Shown one piece after another: positions 25,314-35,805 of a stretch of 64,000 nt of DNA; the first letter of the stretch is position 1, and the number at the start of each line of letters is the position of its first letter. Made by a program: the position numbers and the translations under genes. Source of the stretch: Bacteroidales bacterium (GTDB lineage: Bacteria > Bacteroidota > Bacteroidia > Bacteroidales > VadinHA17). The notes under the pieces are model-generated. The model had not been told where the DNA came from, did not search any database, and worked only from the letters and a program-made list of their open reading frames with translations. The stretch covers positions 62,001-126,000 of the forward strand of contig JAJFVL010000017.1 in the NCBI GenBank assembly GCA_021371855.1, read 5' to 3'.

Positions 25314-28205
25314 TTAATTTAAAATATTAGTTATCTCATTAACTAAGTTGGTATCAGAAGAGTCAATCCGTATAAACTCTTCTTGAGCAATGTTCGGATT
25401 TTCTTCGCATAAATCAAGAATATGAATAAATTCACGAATTACTGGTCGGGGTTTTCTATTTATTGACTCCTTACCGAAATCAGTCCAATCGTGGACAAGT
25501 TTCAATAGTGTATCATCAGGAAATTTCTTTAGTACCTCCCAATTATATGCAATACCATGAATATCTCTAATCCTGCCTATCACAGATAATAATTTTGATT
25601 GATCCAACCCTTGCAGAGTTATAACTGGTTGTCTTAAGCTAATTGCACCATCGGGAGTATTAGGCGTTGTAACTCTATCTGCTAATGCTTCATAGCTTTT
25701 TATACCAGTCCTGTCATCTTCAAAAAACGTATCTGTACCTGTAAAGACCATAAGACATCCCGGAAAGCTATTCTTCCCTGATTCATCTATAAGAAGTCGT
25801 ATAACTTCAAGTGCTTGTTCTCGCTGTCTTGCTTGAGGAAATTTTCTTATTAGTTCCAGTTCATCAAGTATTAGTAAAAGACCCTTATAGCGTGATCCCT
25901 TTATTAATTCTATAAGCGCATGGATTCTTGGTAAAACCTGATTTGGTTCTAAAAAACCTCGAACGCCAATATCATTTAGCATTTTTCCAGATAATGTTTT
26001 ATTACCACTTAACCATGAAATTGATGTTTGAGCTAGCACAGCATTATTAGTACTTTTGGCATGGTAGAAAACGCGTAAAGCTGGAATAAAACCTGAATCA
26101 AGATCTGATAAGAATGTAAGTTCTGACTCTACTCGGTTTTCCACAATTTCAGATAATTTTTTTCTTGTTTCTGTATCTATAGAAGTTAATCCCTCAATTT
26201 TTGCTGTTTTATTATGTATTGTTAATAGCCATGATTCCAATATATCGGCTAAAGCGCAAGAGTCCGTTTTTTCAGGAATTCTTAAACCATTAATGAAACC
26301 TGAATAAAAAACTGGCAAGTCTGATAAAGGTTGGTCTGGCCCAATATTCACAGTAGAAATCACGAATTCTTCCTTTAAAGCTAATTCACGAAGCCATGAG
26401 CTTAAAAATGTTTTACCAGCACCATAAGGACCACGTATAAATTTGAACGGTGATTTATTATTTTTTGCTTCGTTCAATAGTTCTTTCAAGTGATCCCGTT
26501 CCTTAGTATGACCTACAATAACTGAGTCCAAATTTCTGTCTGGCACGACCCCCTGGCGCATAGCGTCAATTACCTCACGAGCATCTTGTTTTTCTAAAAC
26601 ATTATTATTGTATTTTACTCCATTCTTCCATTCATAGATATTTATACTTCGCACACTCCTAACATTAATTGGGTAAAAACCATTCTTTTTTAATTTGGCC
26701 ACCAGTTCTGCCATATGGGCTTTAGTAAGAAACCAACCCAACCCATGCAGCTTGCTTGCTCTTTCAATCTCATGTTCCGTTAAGGACTTTGCCTCCTTAA
26801 TAAGTGATAGAATTATTTGTTCATCTTCATCTAGAAATGGATAATCTGTCTTTATTTCTTGTACACATTTAGGCAAGCTTTGTTTTTGCTGATTATTTAT
26901 CTCACTAACTTCGATTTGATTCGGTGCTTTATCTGGAGATATTGATTCAGTATGTGATTGCTGATCTTCTACTGCTGCTTTTGTAGTCGATTCTCCATAT
27001 CTAATATGAGCTCCTTCAATTAGCCTATCCAATAATTCACTTTTAACTCCTGATACTGGAATGTATAGTTTCCTGCATAATTCAGTAATATCGGCCTTTC
27101 TTAAACGATTTAGTACTGACCTCTCTGACCAATTGTTCTCAATAAGTCTGTCTATTTTTTCATCTTTTAGTCCGCTTGTTTTTAAATAACATGCGTATAA
27201 TAAATCGTATAATTGATCATTTGTCAGATTTTGCAACAGTCTTGAATATGTTTCATTCGACAATTCTCTGGGTTCATCCTGTGACGGAGCTAAAACCTGA
27301 GTTTCATTAGTTACTTCATCTTTTAAATCTAGGTTTCGATCAAAATAATCAATAACATTTGCAATAAGCTCATTTTTTCGACCTGATACTTGTATCCCAT
27401 TACTTCTACAGAAATCTCGAAGCTCTTCTATACCGTATAAATTCAATAGTTCAGAAGGAGGGATTAAAGCATCTATTATTCTATTAATTCTTACCTCTTT
27501 TGTCCCACTGATTTGGAGACCAGTATTGTTTAAAGGAGAATGCAATTGCTCATTTTTTAAAAGATTCAATAATCGCCTATATGATTCTTTGGTTAAGTCG
27601 ATACCCCATGTACGTCTTACCTGAGCAACAACTTCATCAGCAATAGCGTAATTATTTTCATATGTTAGTACTATCCCTGTTAATAATAAATGGTTTCTTG
27701 AAGAAATGTATGCGTCTGAACTATCCCAGAGCTTACTTATATCAGGATGGTGTTCTAGCAGTAAGTGCTCTCTTGTCGAAATATTTAGTTCATTTCTTAA
27801 TGCCTCCAATAATCGCGCTTCACTACGATCAATTTCAAGATCACTCTCCCATGCATTTTTTAAAATATTAGTATAAAGTTGATAGTTTTTTCCTGCTGTT
27901 AAACCAAGTCCTGTTGCAGCTCGTTCAGCCATTTCCTTAGTTGTATTCATTACCTTATTTTGAAAACCTTCTACCGATGACATATAATCCGGTGAGTCTA
28001 AAAGGAGCTTAATAAATGCATATGTGGGAGGTTTTGTTGGAGTTAGAGCAGATGCAACATAAGATAATGAGTTTAAAGCAGAATGTATTTCTTGAATAAC
28101 TACACATCTTGGTAATTTAAGATTTGTTGGTTCATTTACTTTGTCTACAGCTATCTGATCAATTGTGGAATCAGAATACTTTTCAATGATTTCAATTAGT
28201 CTCAT
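25314..28205 (-). CDS. TerB/SAP/AAA ATPase, BrxD-like (DUF2791)
   Basis: The 963-residue multidomain protein has a TerB-like helical segment (LKNAWESDLEIDRSEARLLE, about 105-160) and two pairs of SAP-like DNA-binding helices (212-290 and 320-400, each with a G-x-K-x-E-L-I/L-x-x-x-I motif). A winged-helix-like part lies around 455-530. A C-terminal DUF2791 P-loop domain has RGPYGAGKT (Walker A, 591-599) and GLLLILDELE (Walker B, 775-783). BrxD proteins are usually much shorter, so the N-terminal half is an addition. It forms a tight pair with the Lhr-like helicase, and together they look like a DNA-scanning machine. Confidence 0.8.
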   Translation of the reverse strand: MRLIEIIEKYSDSTIDQIAVDKVNEPTNLKLPRCVVIQEIHSALNSLSYVASALTPTKPPTYAFIKLLLDSPDYMSSVEGFQNKVMNTTKEMAERAATGLGLTAGKNYQLYTNILKNAWESDLEIDRSEARLLEALRNELNISTREHLLLEHHPDISKLWDSSDAYISSRNHLLLTGIVLTYENNYAIADEVVAQVRRTWGIDLTKESYRRLLNLLKNEQLHSPLNNTGLQISGTKEVRINRIIDALIPPSELLNLYGIEELRDFCRSNGIQVSGRKNELIANVIDYFDRNLDLKDEVTNETQVLAPSQDEPRELSNETYSRLLQNLTNDQLYDLLYACYLKTSGLKDEKIDRLIENNWSERSVLNRLRKADITELCRKLYIPVSGVKSELLDRLIEGAHIRYGESTTKAAVEDQQSHTESISPDKAPNQIEVSEINNQQKQSLPKCVQEIKTDYPFLDEDEQIILSLIKEAKSLTEHEIERASKLHGLGWFLTKAHMAELVAKLKKNGFYPINVRSVRSINIYEWKNGVKYNNNVLEKQDAREVIDAMRQGVVPDRNLDSVIVGHTKERDHLKELLNEAKNNKSPFKFIRGPYGAGKTFLSSWLRELALKEEFVISTVNIGPDQPLSDLPVFYSGFINGLRIPEKTDSCALADILESWLLTIHNKTAKIEGLTSIDTETRKKLSEIVENRVESELTFLSDLDSGFIPALRVFYHAKSTNNAVLAQTSISWLSGNKTLSGKMLNDIGVRGFLEPNQVLPRIHALIELIKGSRYKGLLLILDELELIRKFPQARQREQALEVIRLLIDESGKNSFPGCLMVFTGTDTFFEDDRTGIKSYEALADRVTTPNTPDGAISLRQPVITLQGLDQSKLLSVIGRIRDIHGIAYNWEVLKKFPDDTLLKLVHDWTDFGKESINRKPRPVIREFIHILDLCEENPNIAQEEFIRIDSSDTNLVNEITNILN

Positions 28206-28843
28206 ATTATTGAATTTACTTTTTTATCGAACAAACAGAGTTTAAACCTTAGAAGTTAGTACATATATTCTATAAAAATATGAAAATATTATTGGTTGAT
28301 CATCAATATAGTTACGAATGTCAAACGGTGAAAAAAAAGCATCCCGATTGATCGGGACAAGTTATTTTTTGCAACGCAAGGAAGGGTCGCAAAACTCTTG
28401 CTTGTGGGTCTGAAGTCCTGGTATACTAAGAGTTTGATGCAAATTTGCCTTGCCGCCTAACGTACTTATAAATTTACTTTTCTTGTGTTCATTCAATAAA
28501 TTTTGGAATTTTAAACACACTTTTGGGTATTCTTATGTTCTTTTCTATTAGTCCTTTATAAACCATCAATTATACTCTTCTGATATTATTAAATTTAATT
28601 ACGCCAAGGCCTCGTCAGTCACAATAATAAATCATCTCAACTGCACTACACCACTTCACAAAACCATTGGACTAACTCTCACATTTCAGATTAAAGGTAC
28701 ACAACTTTATTAAATCAGATCATTTTGTTTAAGTAATATTGATAAATTATTCATTTTCTATTTGCAAGCATCCACTAATGAGACTCTTAAATACGATTAT
28801 TACTCAAAAAATGACTTAATAAAAGAACACTGAGATATATTAA
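28206..28843. other. Gene-free stretch with a distant cassette-like repeat (copy D)
   Basis: At 28340-28460 the sequence contains AAGTCCTGGTATACTAAG, which resembles AGTCCTGATACTTTAGCC of copies B and C, and ends near GCCGCCTAACGTAC. An ATCCCGATTGATCGGGA-type palindrome lies at about 28342. The remainder to 28843 is AT-rich, without a recognised gene or terminator. Confidence 0.4.
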
Positions 28844-31222
28844 TTAGAACTTCAGGGTATATGTAAAAGTTGGAATTATTGGTAATAAATAAACATACTT
28901 AGGGCGAGAAACAAAAAAGCTCATATTAACGGGATTCTTTCGATTGTAAACATTAAAAATATCCAAACTTAAAGTTTGATCACCTAAACGATTATGAGAC
29001 TTACGATGAATACCTATATCAAGCCTGTGATAGGCAGGTAACCTGTAATTATTGAGAGAAGGATAATAACCAATTACTTCGCCACCGTCTCCATAAGAAT
29101 CAGTGATATAAGTACCTAAGGCAGCTCCATATTTTTCAACTGGGACCGTGACAGGATAGCCTGTTCCGTATACCCATAAAGCAGATATATCCCATTTCTT
29201 AAAGATTTGATAATTTACAGAGATATTGAAATCGTGTAAACGGTCATACCGGAAAGGGTATGTTTGTCCATTATTAAGGGCGGCATAGGTTCTTGAGGCT
29301 TTTGATAAGGTATAATTAATGCTTCCGGTAAGCTTCCCTTGTTGCTTTTCGATGGACACTTCGATGCCTTTAGCATTACCGTAGCCTTGTGTTGTTTTCT
29401 CATACCATGGAGACAGGTCGGCTAATAATGATGATCCATTACGATAATCTGTCGTATTGTTTAGCCACTTCTGATATACCTCGATTGAAAAAAGTAATTT
29501 TTTGTTTAAGTCATAAGAAATCCCGGCATTTATCTGATCTGATTTCAATGGCTGTAATTCTCTCAAAGCAGGAACCCAGATATCGTTTGGCATGATCAGT
29601 CCCGAGCTGGTTAGCAGGTGTATATACTGCACCATTCGAGAATATCCGGTTTTGAAAACAAGTTGTGGTAGTATTGCATAATTTATTGATATCCTTGGCT
29701 CAGAGTTAACGTATGCCTTGCTATTTGATATGAGACCGCTTAATCTTAATCCTGCGTTAATGTTCAGTTTCTCAGTTACCTTGATCTCATCTTCGACATA
29801 AAAGAATGGTTCGCTGGCATGAATAACACTATTTGTATAGGATGTGTCTATTAATTTATTATTCTTCGGATCATTTACATAATAATTATTTTCCCCGGGA
29901 CGAAAAGTATGAAAGGTATTACCCAAACCGAACAAAAGCTTATGATTGTTTGATATTGAATAATCAAAATCGGTTTTTATAATTACATCGGAGATATTTG
30001 ACTTGTATTTAGCAATATAACTTTCCTCAAGTATTGTGTTTTGGGTTAAATCATTGTCGGTACTTATGTATTTGTTCTGAGTAAAATAATCATAGCTGCT
30101 ATAGGCAAGTGTGGTATTCGCAAACATGCTATTCCCGAAAGCGTGGTTCCAACGCAGAGATCCTATAATATTGCCCCATCCGGATGTTTCAGTAAGGTTC
30201 TCTTTAAATATTTCAGTAACAGCTTCTGTTTCAGTGATTCCTTCTGTATCAGTAGACTCATTTTTGTTTTGAATGTTATCTTTTCCCTTATAGAAACTCA
30301 GGAATATTTTATCTTTCTGTGAAAATGTATGAGTGATCCGGGCATTCAAATCATAAAAATAATAATCGGGAAAGTCTTCATCTAAAATTTTAAAATGTTT
30401 GAGAGCATCCGAATACAAATCAAAATACGACCTTCGGGCAGAAATCATAAAAGTGGTTTTTTCGCTGAATAATGGGCCTTCAAGGCTTAATTTTGATGAG
30501 ATAAATCCAATGGATGCTTCTCCTTTAATTGATTTATTATTACCATCCAGACTGCGTACATCTATAACAGATGATGCCCGGCCGCCGTATATTGCAGAGA
30601 AACATCCTTTTATCAATTTAATATCTTTTATAGCGCTGCTGTTGAATGCGCTGAAGAAACCGTACAGATGGCTTACATTATACATTGGTACATCATCTAA
30701 CATGAAAAGGTTTTCCCCGCCGCTACCGCCACGGACATATATACCTGCAGAACCCTCCATACCACCTTTTATTCCAGGCTGGCTTTGAATGGATTTAAGC
30801 AAATCGGATTCTCCTAATGCCGGGATAGATGTGAGTAGCTTTATTGGGATAGTAATTGTGCCCAATGGGGCATTTACATTGTGCCTGTAACCCGAAGATA
30901 CAACGACTACCTCATTGAGCTCCATGGCAGGTTGCATTTTAAAGTTAATCAATGAGTCATGGTCCAATGATAAAAATTTTGTTTCTGATTTTAATCCAAT
31001 ATAGGTAGCTTTTATGGCAACTTTACTGCCAAGTTTTTTAATAATATAAAATCCATAGTTATTTGTCTGAGCAACACTTTTGCTTATACTGTCAATTACA
31101 TAAGCACCAATTATACGTTCGCCTGTATTCATGTCTTCTACATAACCAGAAATAGTATGACTTTGAGAATATGCACATTGAGAAGCTATTAGAAAAATTA
31201 TAAGGGCTTTAAATTTTAACAT
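28844..31222 (-). CDS. TonB-dependent outer-membrane receptor
   Basis: The 792-residue protein has a signal peptide (MLKFKALIIFLIASQCAYS) and a carboxypeptidase-regulatory-like domain (TISGYVEDMNTGERIIGAYV, about 22-110). The plug domain has SDLLKSIQSQPGIKGGMEG and YVRGGSGGENLFMLDDVP, and a long beta-barrel ends in an aromatic residue (FTYTLKF). It imports a large substrate across the outer membrane using TonB energy. DUF4249 lipoprotein genes regularly sit next to such receptors, as here with a 27-bp gap upstream. The substrate is unknown, and no SusD-like partner is present. Confidence 0.92.
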   Translation of the reverse strand: MLKFKALIIFLIASQCAYSQSHTISGYVEDMNTGERIIGAYVIDSISKSVAQTNNYGFYIIKKLGSKVAIKATYIGLKSETKFLSLDHDSLINFKMQPAMELNEVVVVSSGYRHNVNAPLGTITIPIKLLTSIPALGESDLLKSIQSQPGIKGGMEGSAGIYVRGGSGGENLFMLDDVPMYNVSHLYGFFSAFNSSAIKDIKLIKGCFSAIYGGRASSVIDVRSLDGNNKSIKGEASIGFISSKLSLEGPLFSEKTTFMISARRSYFDLYSDALKHFKILDEDFPDYYFYDLNARITHTFSQKDKIFLSFYKGKDNIQNKNESTDTEGITETEAVTEIFKENLTETSGWGNIIGSLRWNHAFGNSMFANTTLAYSSYDYFTQNKYISTDNDLTQNTILEESYIAKYKSNISDVIIKTDFDYSISNNHKLLFGLGNTFHTFRPGENNYYVNDPKNNKLIDTSYTNSVIHASEPFFYVEDEIKVTEKLNINAGLRLSGLISNSKAYVNSEPRISINYAILPQLVFKTGYSRMVQYIHLLTSSGLIMPNDIWVPALRELQPLKSDQINAGISYDLNKKLLFSIEVYQKWLNNTTDYRNGSSLLADLSPWYEKTTQGYGNAKGIEVSIEKQQGKLTGSINYTLSKASRTYAALNNGQTYPFRYDRLHDFNISVNYQIFKKWDISALWVYGTGYPVTVPVEKYGAALGTYITDSYGDGGEVIGYYPSLNNYRLPAYHRLDIGIHRKSHNRLGDQTLSLDIFNVYNRKNPVNMSFFVSRPKYVYLLPIIPTFTYTLKF

Positions 31223-31249
31223 GGTTTAATTTTTTATTAAATCACCTTT

Positions 31250-32221
31250 CTAATTCGGGAAGGTAAAAACGACAGAATCGGTAGATACAGCTGCTCCGGC
31301 AAAAATTCCATATCCTCCCGTAACATTAGAATACACCATAACCGGCTCGTACAGTGGGTTGCCTTGTCTCTCAAAATATAGGTTCATCGTTTGGATATAC
31401 TTAAAGTATTCTTCTGGAATGGAATAAAGATTGAAATAATAAGTTTTTTTATTATCTATGTAATTATCCTTCATATAATCATCAACCGTATGAGGAAATT
31501 TATAAGAGTAAGAACTTAACCAATTTCCATCCACCGTAATTGTTAAGCTATATTTTTTACCATTGATTATTTTGTCGGAAAAAGCAATTCCATAAATCAA
31601 ATTATTATCTTTTAATTCCTCTTCAACAATGGGGTCTGAACAATCAAACGAAATATTGTTTGAATATGATCTAGATCTTGGTTTCCGACAGACATTAAAT
31701 AGATAATAATTAGTTTCGTTGACCGGATCAGTAAACTCAATATTGTATGTCATCCGGTAACTTCTATTAGTAGAAGTAGTGGTAAGTATAATTCGTGAGG
31801 TATCCACCCGTTCTATTCTAACCAGATCTGGTATTATTGTAGTTGCGGTTGCATCAGGCAAACCAGGGGCCTTCACCACAATTTTATACTGTTTACCGGG
31901 TAAAGGATAAACACTTTTCGAACAATAATTTCCAGTAAAGAATACACCCCCTGAATAAACGTACAGAATAGAATGATATAAAGAATCCATACGGACATCG
32001 TCTTGGTAAAAACAGACCTCAGCATTATCCAAATCAGAACGAAATACATATTCGCGTACATTTGTTATATAAGCACTTCTGCTAATATCTACATTCAATA
32101 GGCTATCTGTAGTAATTAATCCATTGATAACAATTTTCCGTCCTGTATCGGGAATCTCCAGATCATCTTGGCAAGAAGTAAACAGAATTAGGAAAATGGT
32201 GAATAAAATAGAATATTTCAT
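31250..32221 (-). CDS. DUF4249 lipoprotein
   Basis: The 323-residue protein starts with a lipoprotein signal (FLILFTSCQDD, Cys at about residue 17). It continues with KIVINGLITTDSLLNVDISRS, the typical start of the DUF4249 beta-rich domain. The family is linked to TonB receptors that lack SusD and probably forms a surface or periplasmic partner. It is the first gene of the two-gene unit with the receptor. Confidence 0.85.
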   Translation of the reverse strand: MKYSILFTIFLILFTSCQDDLEIPDTGRKIVINGLITTDSLLNVDISRSAYITNVREYVFRSDLDNAEVCFYQDDVRMDSLYHSILYVYSGGVFFTGNYCSKSVYPLPGKQYKIVVKAPGLPDATATTIIPDLVRIERVDTSRIILTTTSTNRSYRMTYNIEFTDPVNETNYYLFNVCRKPRSRSYSNNISFDCSDPIVEEELKDNNLIYGIAFSDKIINGKKYSLTITVDGNWLSSYSYKFPHTVDDYMKDNYIDNKKTYYFNLYSIPEEYFKYIQTMNLYFERQGNPLYEPVMVYSNVTGGYGIFAGAAVSTDSVVFTFPN

Positions 32222-33050
32222 TTTTAAATAAATATGATTATAAGAAGGAAATTTAACATTTTAATTACAAGAAGTATTAATGATTAAATCAAATATTTAA
32301 TTTGTTTCAAGCTTTTTTTGAAACAAATTGACGGTCCTTTTCAGAGCAGATAGTATTACATATCTGCTTTTTACATTGACAGACAAATATAATAAAAAAA
32401 CATTTTGTCTCTTGTGATTTTATCTTCCTTTCAAACAAAAGTAATTGAACAAAATACATCATACTTAATTATAAGAGAGTAATAATGTAGCAATTTCTAT
32501 CTATTTGTTACAAATTGATGAAATTCCAAGATTATAAAATGGTAAAATTAAATGTATCATAATTTTCAGACGATGTGTTATATGTGTCCAATTCATGATA
32601 AAAGGAATTTGACTTACATTAAACAATCTTATTTAGAAGCATTCTAAAATATCTTACAAAGTGAAAAAAACATAATATTCTAGGTAACATTCTTGCTTGA
32701 TACCAGATAAAACCAAACAATGCAATACAACTAAATAACCTGATTTCATTTCTTAAAGCGTGTTTGCTTTTTGATAATAATAAGTGAAAACACAAAATTA
32801 CTGGTTGTCATATATTGTGTAAGTACATAAATGTTAATTAAGTGTATGATTTTGTTTAATACAGTGTACCCCTTATAAGAAATAAAAGAAGCTTCTCATT
32901 TTAGTACGCCAAAAGTATATGATAAATGAATGACAAAAAGAATTTTTAGTACACAAATGTTGCCTATTTTTTTTAATAAGACTATTCAATTAAAATTAGA
33001 CCATATCCTAATAGCAATAAATTATTTAAACAAAATTTAAAAATGAAAAA
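32222..33050. other. Gene-free AT-rich stretch
   Basis: These 830 bp between divergently oriented genes have no coding frame, RNA gene or clear hairpin. They should hold the promoters of the DUF4249 unit (minus) and of the lipoprotein gene (plus). The very low GC is typical for element cargo. Confidence 0.5.
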
Positions 33051-33995
33051 ATGAAAAAATCATTACTTTTATTAGTGGGATTTATTATCCTTTCATGTAT
33101 TTCTTGTACGAAAGAAAAAAATATTGCTACTTCTTTGAATAGCAACGAGAGTGACAGGCTGGTATTTAAGAATTTTGAAGAGTTTAATGATACTTACTTG
33201 ACGCTTACAAAATTTAGAACAAATGATGAATTAAGCTTCTGGGCACACTCGAAAAATCATAGTACGTTATTGTACTCTTTAGATTCCACAATTGTGGATT
33301 ATTCTGAAGTGCTGAAAACTATATTAAATAAAGATTTTGAATTTGAATTAGGAGATAGTATTGTATTGTTTAATAATGGTACCCTTTATGCTTATTCAAA
33401 AAATGAAGCAGATCAAATAACTTTAGAAGACAACCCTGAAAAATTCCGAAATATTGGGGTTGTAACATTGAATTCAATAGGTAGATCAACTGAAAAATCA
33501 ATAGCAATAATTCCACTTAGTGGTGGTCTTAATGCCGATAACCAACAGGAATTTCAACAGGAATCATATCTGCCATGCGGAGAATACGATACAATCTCTA
33601 CTGGAGGAACGAGAAAATTTGTACATGAATTATATTCTGAAGAAGTTAATAATGTATATTATGTATATTTAAGAATCAAATTAGAATATAAAGGCAGCCG
33701 TTGGAGACCTGCAGGTGAACCACAAAGAATAACATTTGGTTTAAATGGATCTGCCTATTTGACTAATACAGAATTTGGGCGTACTTTCAACTTTACTTCT
33801 TTAGATATTTTTAATGAAGAAATGTACACTTGTCTCGTTGGACCTTTATCCATATTGCTTTGTTATAGTAATATTTCTGAAATCCCCACATGGACAGTTA
33901 ATATGAGTGGATATATAGATACTCGGGTTGTTGGAGATAGAAATAGGACACTTGGGGAAGGGATCTTTCATGATGAAAATCTTTGGCATCAATAA
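33051..33995 (+). CDS. Lipoprotein of unknown function
   Basis: The 314-residue protein has a lipoprotein signal (FIILSCISCTKEK). The mature part contains charged helices followed by a beta-rich C-terminal half with GGTRKFVHELYSEEVNNVYY and four late cysteines that could pair in disulfides. No family could be assigned. It is the only intact plus-strand gene of the integrative element and stands alone, with a decayed IS right behind it. Confidence 0.65.
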   Translation: MKKSLLLLVGFIILSCISCTKEKNIATSLNSNESDRLVFKNFEEFNDTYLTLTKFRTNDELSFWAHSKNHSTLLYSLDSTIVDYSEVLKTILNKDFEFELGDSIVLFNNGTLYAYSKNEADQITLEDNPEKFRNIGVVTLNSIGRSTEKSIAIIPLSGGLNADNQQEFQQESYLPCGEYDTISTGGTRKFVHELYSEEVNNVYYVYLRIKLEYKGSRWRPAGEPQRITFGLNGSAYLTNTEFGRTFNFTSLDIFNEEMYTCLVGPLSILLCYSNISEIPTWTVNMSGYIDTRVVGDRNRTLGEGIFHDENLWHQ

Positions 33996-34333
33996 TATTT
34001 AAAAGATATGGTCTAATAGTTTATAATTTATAATAAGAGGCTGTCTGAAAAGGGCAGCTTTTTTTTTGATAATCAACATGTTTGTATTAATTAGGCATTA
34101 TATATTATTGATAATAAATATCGTACAATAATAATATATGAAAATTATAAGAATAAAGTTCAAGCCCTATCAAAAAAATCAATTGATGGCTATTCCGCTG
34201 ACCTTGGGAAAGCTTATTAATAAAGGTCTCCTGTACGTGTGCTTAATCATATAATTGATGAGATTAACATTGATCCATTTTAAAAGAAATTCAAGGGAGG
34301 ATGGTATACAAGTTATCATCCTTGTATGTTAAT

Positions 34334-35684
34334 CAATAGTTCGTTAAGTTTTTAAGCGGCCACAGTGCCGTAATATATAAGTTCTTTGAAGTAATTTTGA
34401 TTTTTGATGGAGTATGGGCTAATCCCGAACACGTCAATAAATCGTTGCAGCAGTATAGTGTTGTGGTTCATGGTTTTAATGTCTGACATTGAGAATGCTT
34501 TTCTTTCTTCTTTAGGCAGGCTCAACCAATTAACAACTCTTACAATGTTTATAGCAGTCAGGGAGGCATTAAACTGAAAGTGTAATTTATTTTAACTTCG
34601 CGCCTGTGAATCGCCCAGTCCGGTATATTGTTTTCCATCACGGTAGAGAAATTCTATTTGGAAACGGTTACGGTAATAAAGCAGTATGTCTGTGGCAGGC
34701 ATAGACACATCGCTACTGAAATAGAGTTTGCAGGTTTCTTTTCCTTTATCGTTGCGGTAAGTAACATGAACCAGCCTAATAATGCGTTTGAGCGCTTTTG
34801 AATAAACTTCAGCGGAAGATACCGTGGACTCTTCGTCCTGGGATATAAATGTAAAATAATCTTTATCAATGTCAGTAAGGATAATTTTACCAGAGTACTT
34901 ACATGGCCTGCCTCTTTTACCGGTATGTTTTTCTGCGCTGATATATCTCAGGTCAGTATCGTCACGCATCCTGCTGATCATGTGCATACCCATAGAGACT
35001 ATTGGATCTACAAATGTTCTTTTGGAAAACCATGCATCAGCTACCATGTATTTGGATATTGCGGACAGGGTATCTTTTCTGGCATATATTATACTGGCAT
35101 ACCAATCTGTAAGGCTTTGTTCATCGGTTTTAAGTGTTTGAACAGCTTCCAGATGAAAAGCGGTATGGTTGTCTATGTCAATGGCTGCAAGACCTCCAAT
35201 TTCCAATTCCCATTTGGCTTGGTTGGCACATCCGGACCAATAAAACCAAACTCTTGGTGTTTTCTTCCCGGCCTTGCTTATATAGCTTGGATCAAAGGCA
35301 ATAGCGTAACGCCTGCTACCAGAAGACAAAACAAGTTCCTTGTTAAATGTTAAGAAATCAAATGGCTTTTCTAATTGTTGTCTATACCTTTATTCTTCAT
35401 GTTTGCCGTAACGAGCAAGCTGTAAGAAGTTAATACGGCCGCGAATGGACAGAAACAAAATAAAAGTTTCTAAGATGAAATCTTTTCGCCACTGGTTAAT
35501 ATTTGACAATTTATCTAACATGCTAACAATGAGCTGATTTTAAGTTTTGTATTCCCTGGTAATCATAACTTGGAAAGATTGCGGCAAATTCTTTATGATA
35601 CTTATTATCAGGGACTTAAATTAATTTTTATTCATTTATTTTATTGTAAATCAAATATTTGTATTAAAGGTTAACGAACTATTG
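34334..35684 (-). mobile_element. IS4-group insertion sequence nested in the IS1182 remnant
   Basis: The 1,351-bp element has perfect 14-bp inverted ends, CAATAGTTCGTTAA at 34334 and its inverse at 35671-35684. They are flanked by a TTAAT duplication (34329-34333 and 35685-35689). Joining the flanks restores the IS1182 reading frame (YHPCMLIKVLVYSYL). It encodes one transposase, which carries two stop codons. Confidence 0.85.
34352..35521 (-). pseudogene. DDE transposase with two in-frame TAA codons
   Basis: From the ATG at 35521 one continuous frame of 389 codons runs to the TAA at 34352. It starts MLDKLSNINQWRKDF, includes RRYAIAFDPSYISKAGKKTP (DDE region), VADAWFSKRTFVDP and NRFQIEFLYRDGKQYTGL (the Y-x2-R-x3-E-like box with FLYRDGKQ), and ends YFKELIYYGTVAA. 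TAA codons sit at 35390-35392 (within KHEE-stop-RYRQQ) and 34592-34594 (within QARS-stop-NKLHF). Both are one substitution away from Glu or Gln codons. No frameshift is present. Confidence 0.85.
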
Positions 35685-35805
35685 TTAATAAAGGTTCTTG
35701 TATATTCTTATTTATGAAATATCTATTCTTCCAGGAAGATGGACGCATACCTTAAACCAGAAGTTTTTCCAGGTCAAAAAATAAAAGCCAATGCCTTAAA
35801 TAAAA

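Noticed and set aside
23072..28205. Complete BREX system
   Set aside because: No PglZ phosphatase, PglX methyltransferase, BrxC, BrxA or BrxB gene is present within the element.
34592..35329. A 245-residue transposase as an intact gene
   Set aside because: The frame continues on both sides beyond TAA codons to a full 389-codon transposase, so it is part of a pseudogene.
22019..35521. Reassignment of TAA to a sense codon, suggested by three in-frame TAA codons in the exonuclease and transposase
   Set aside because: Intact genes in the same element (integrase, helicase) end at TAA, so ordinary nonsense mutations are more likely.
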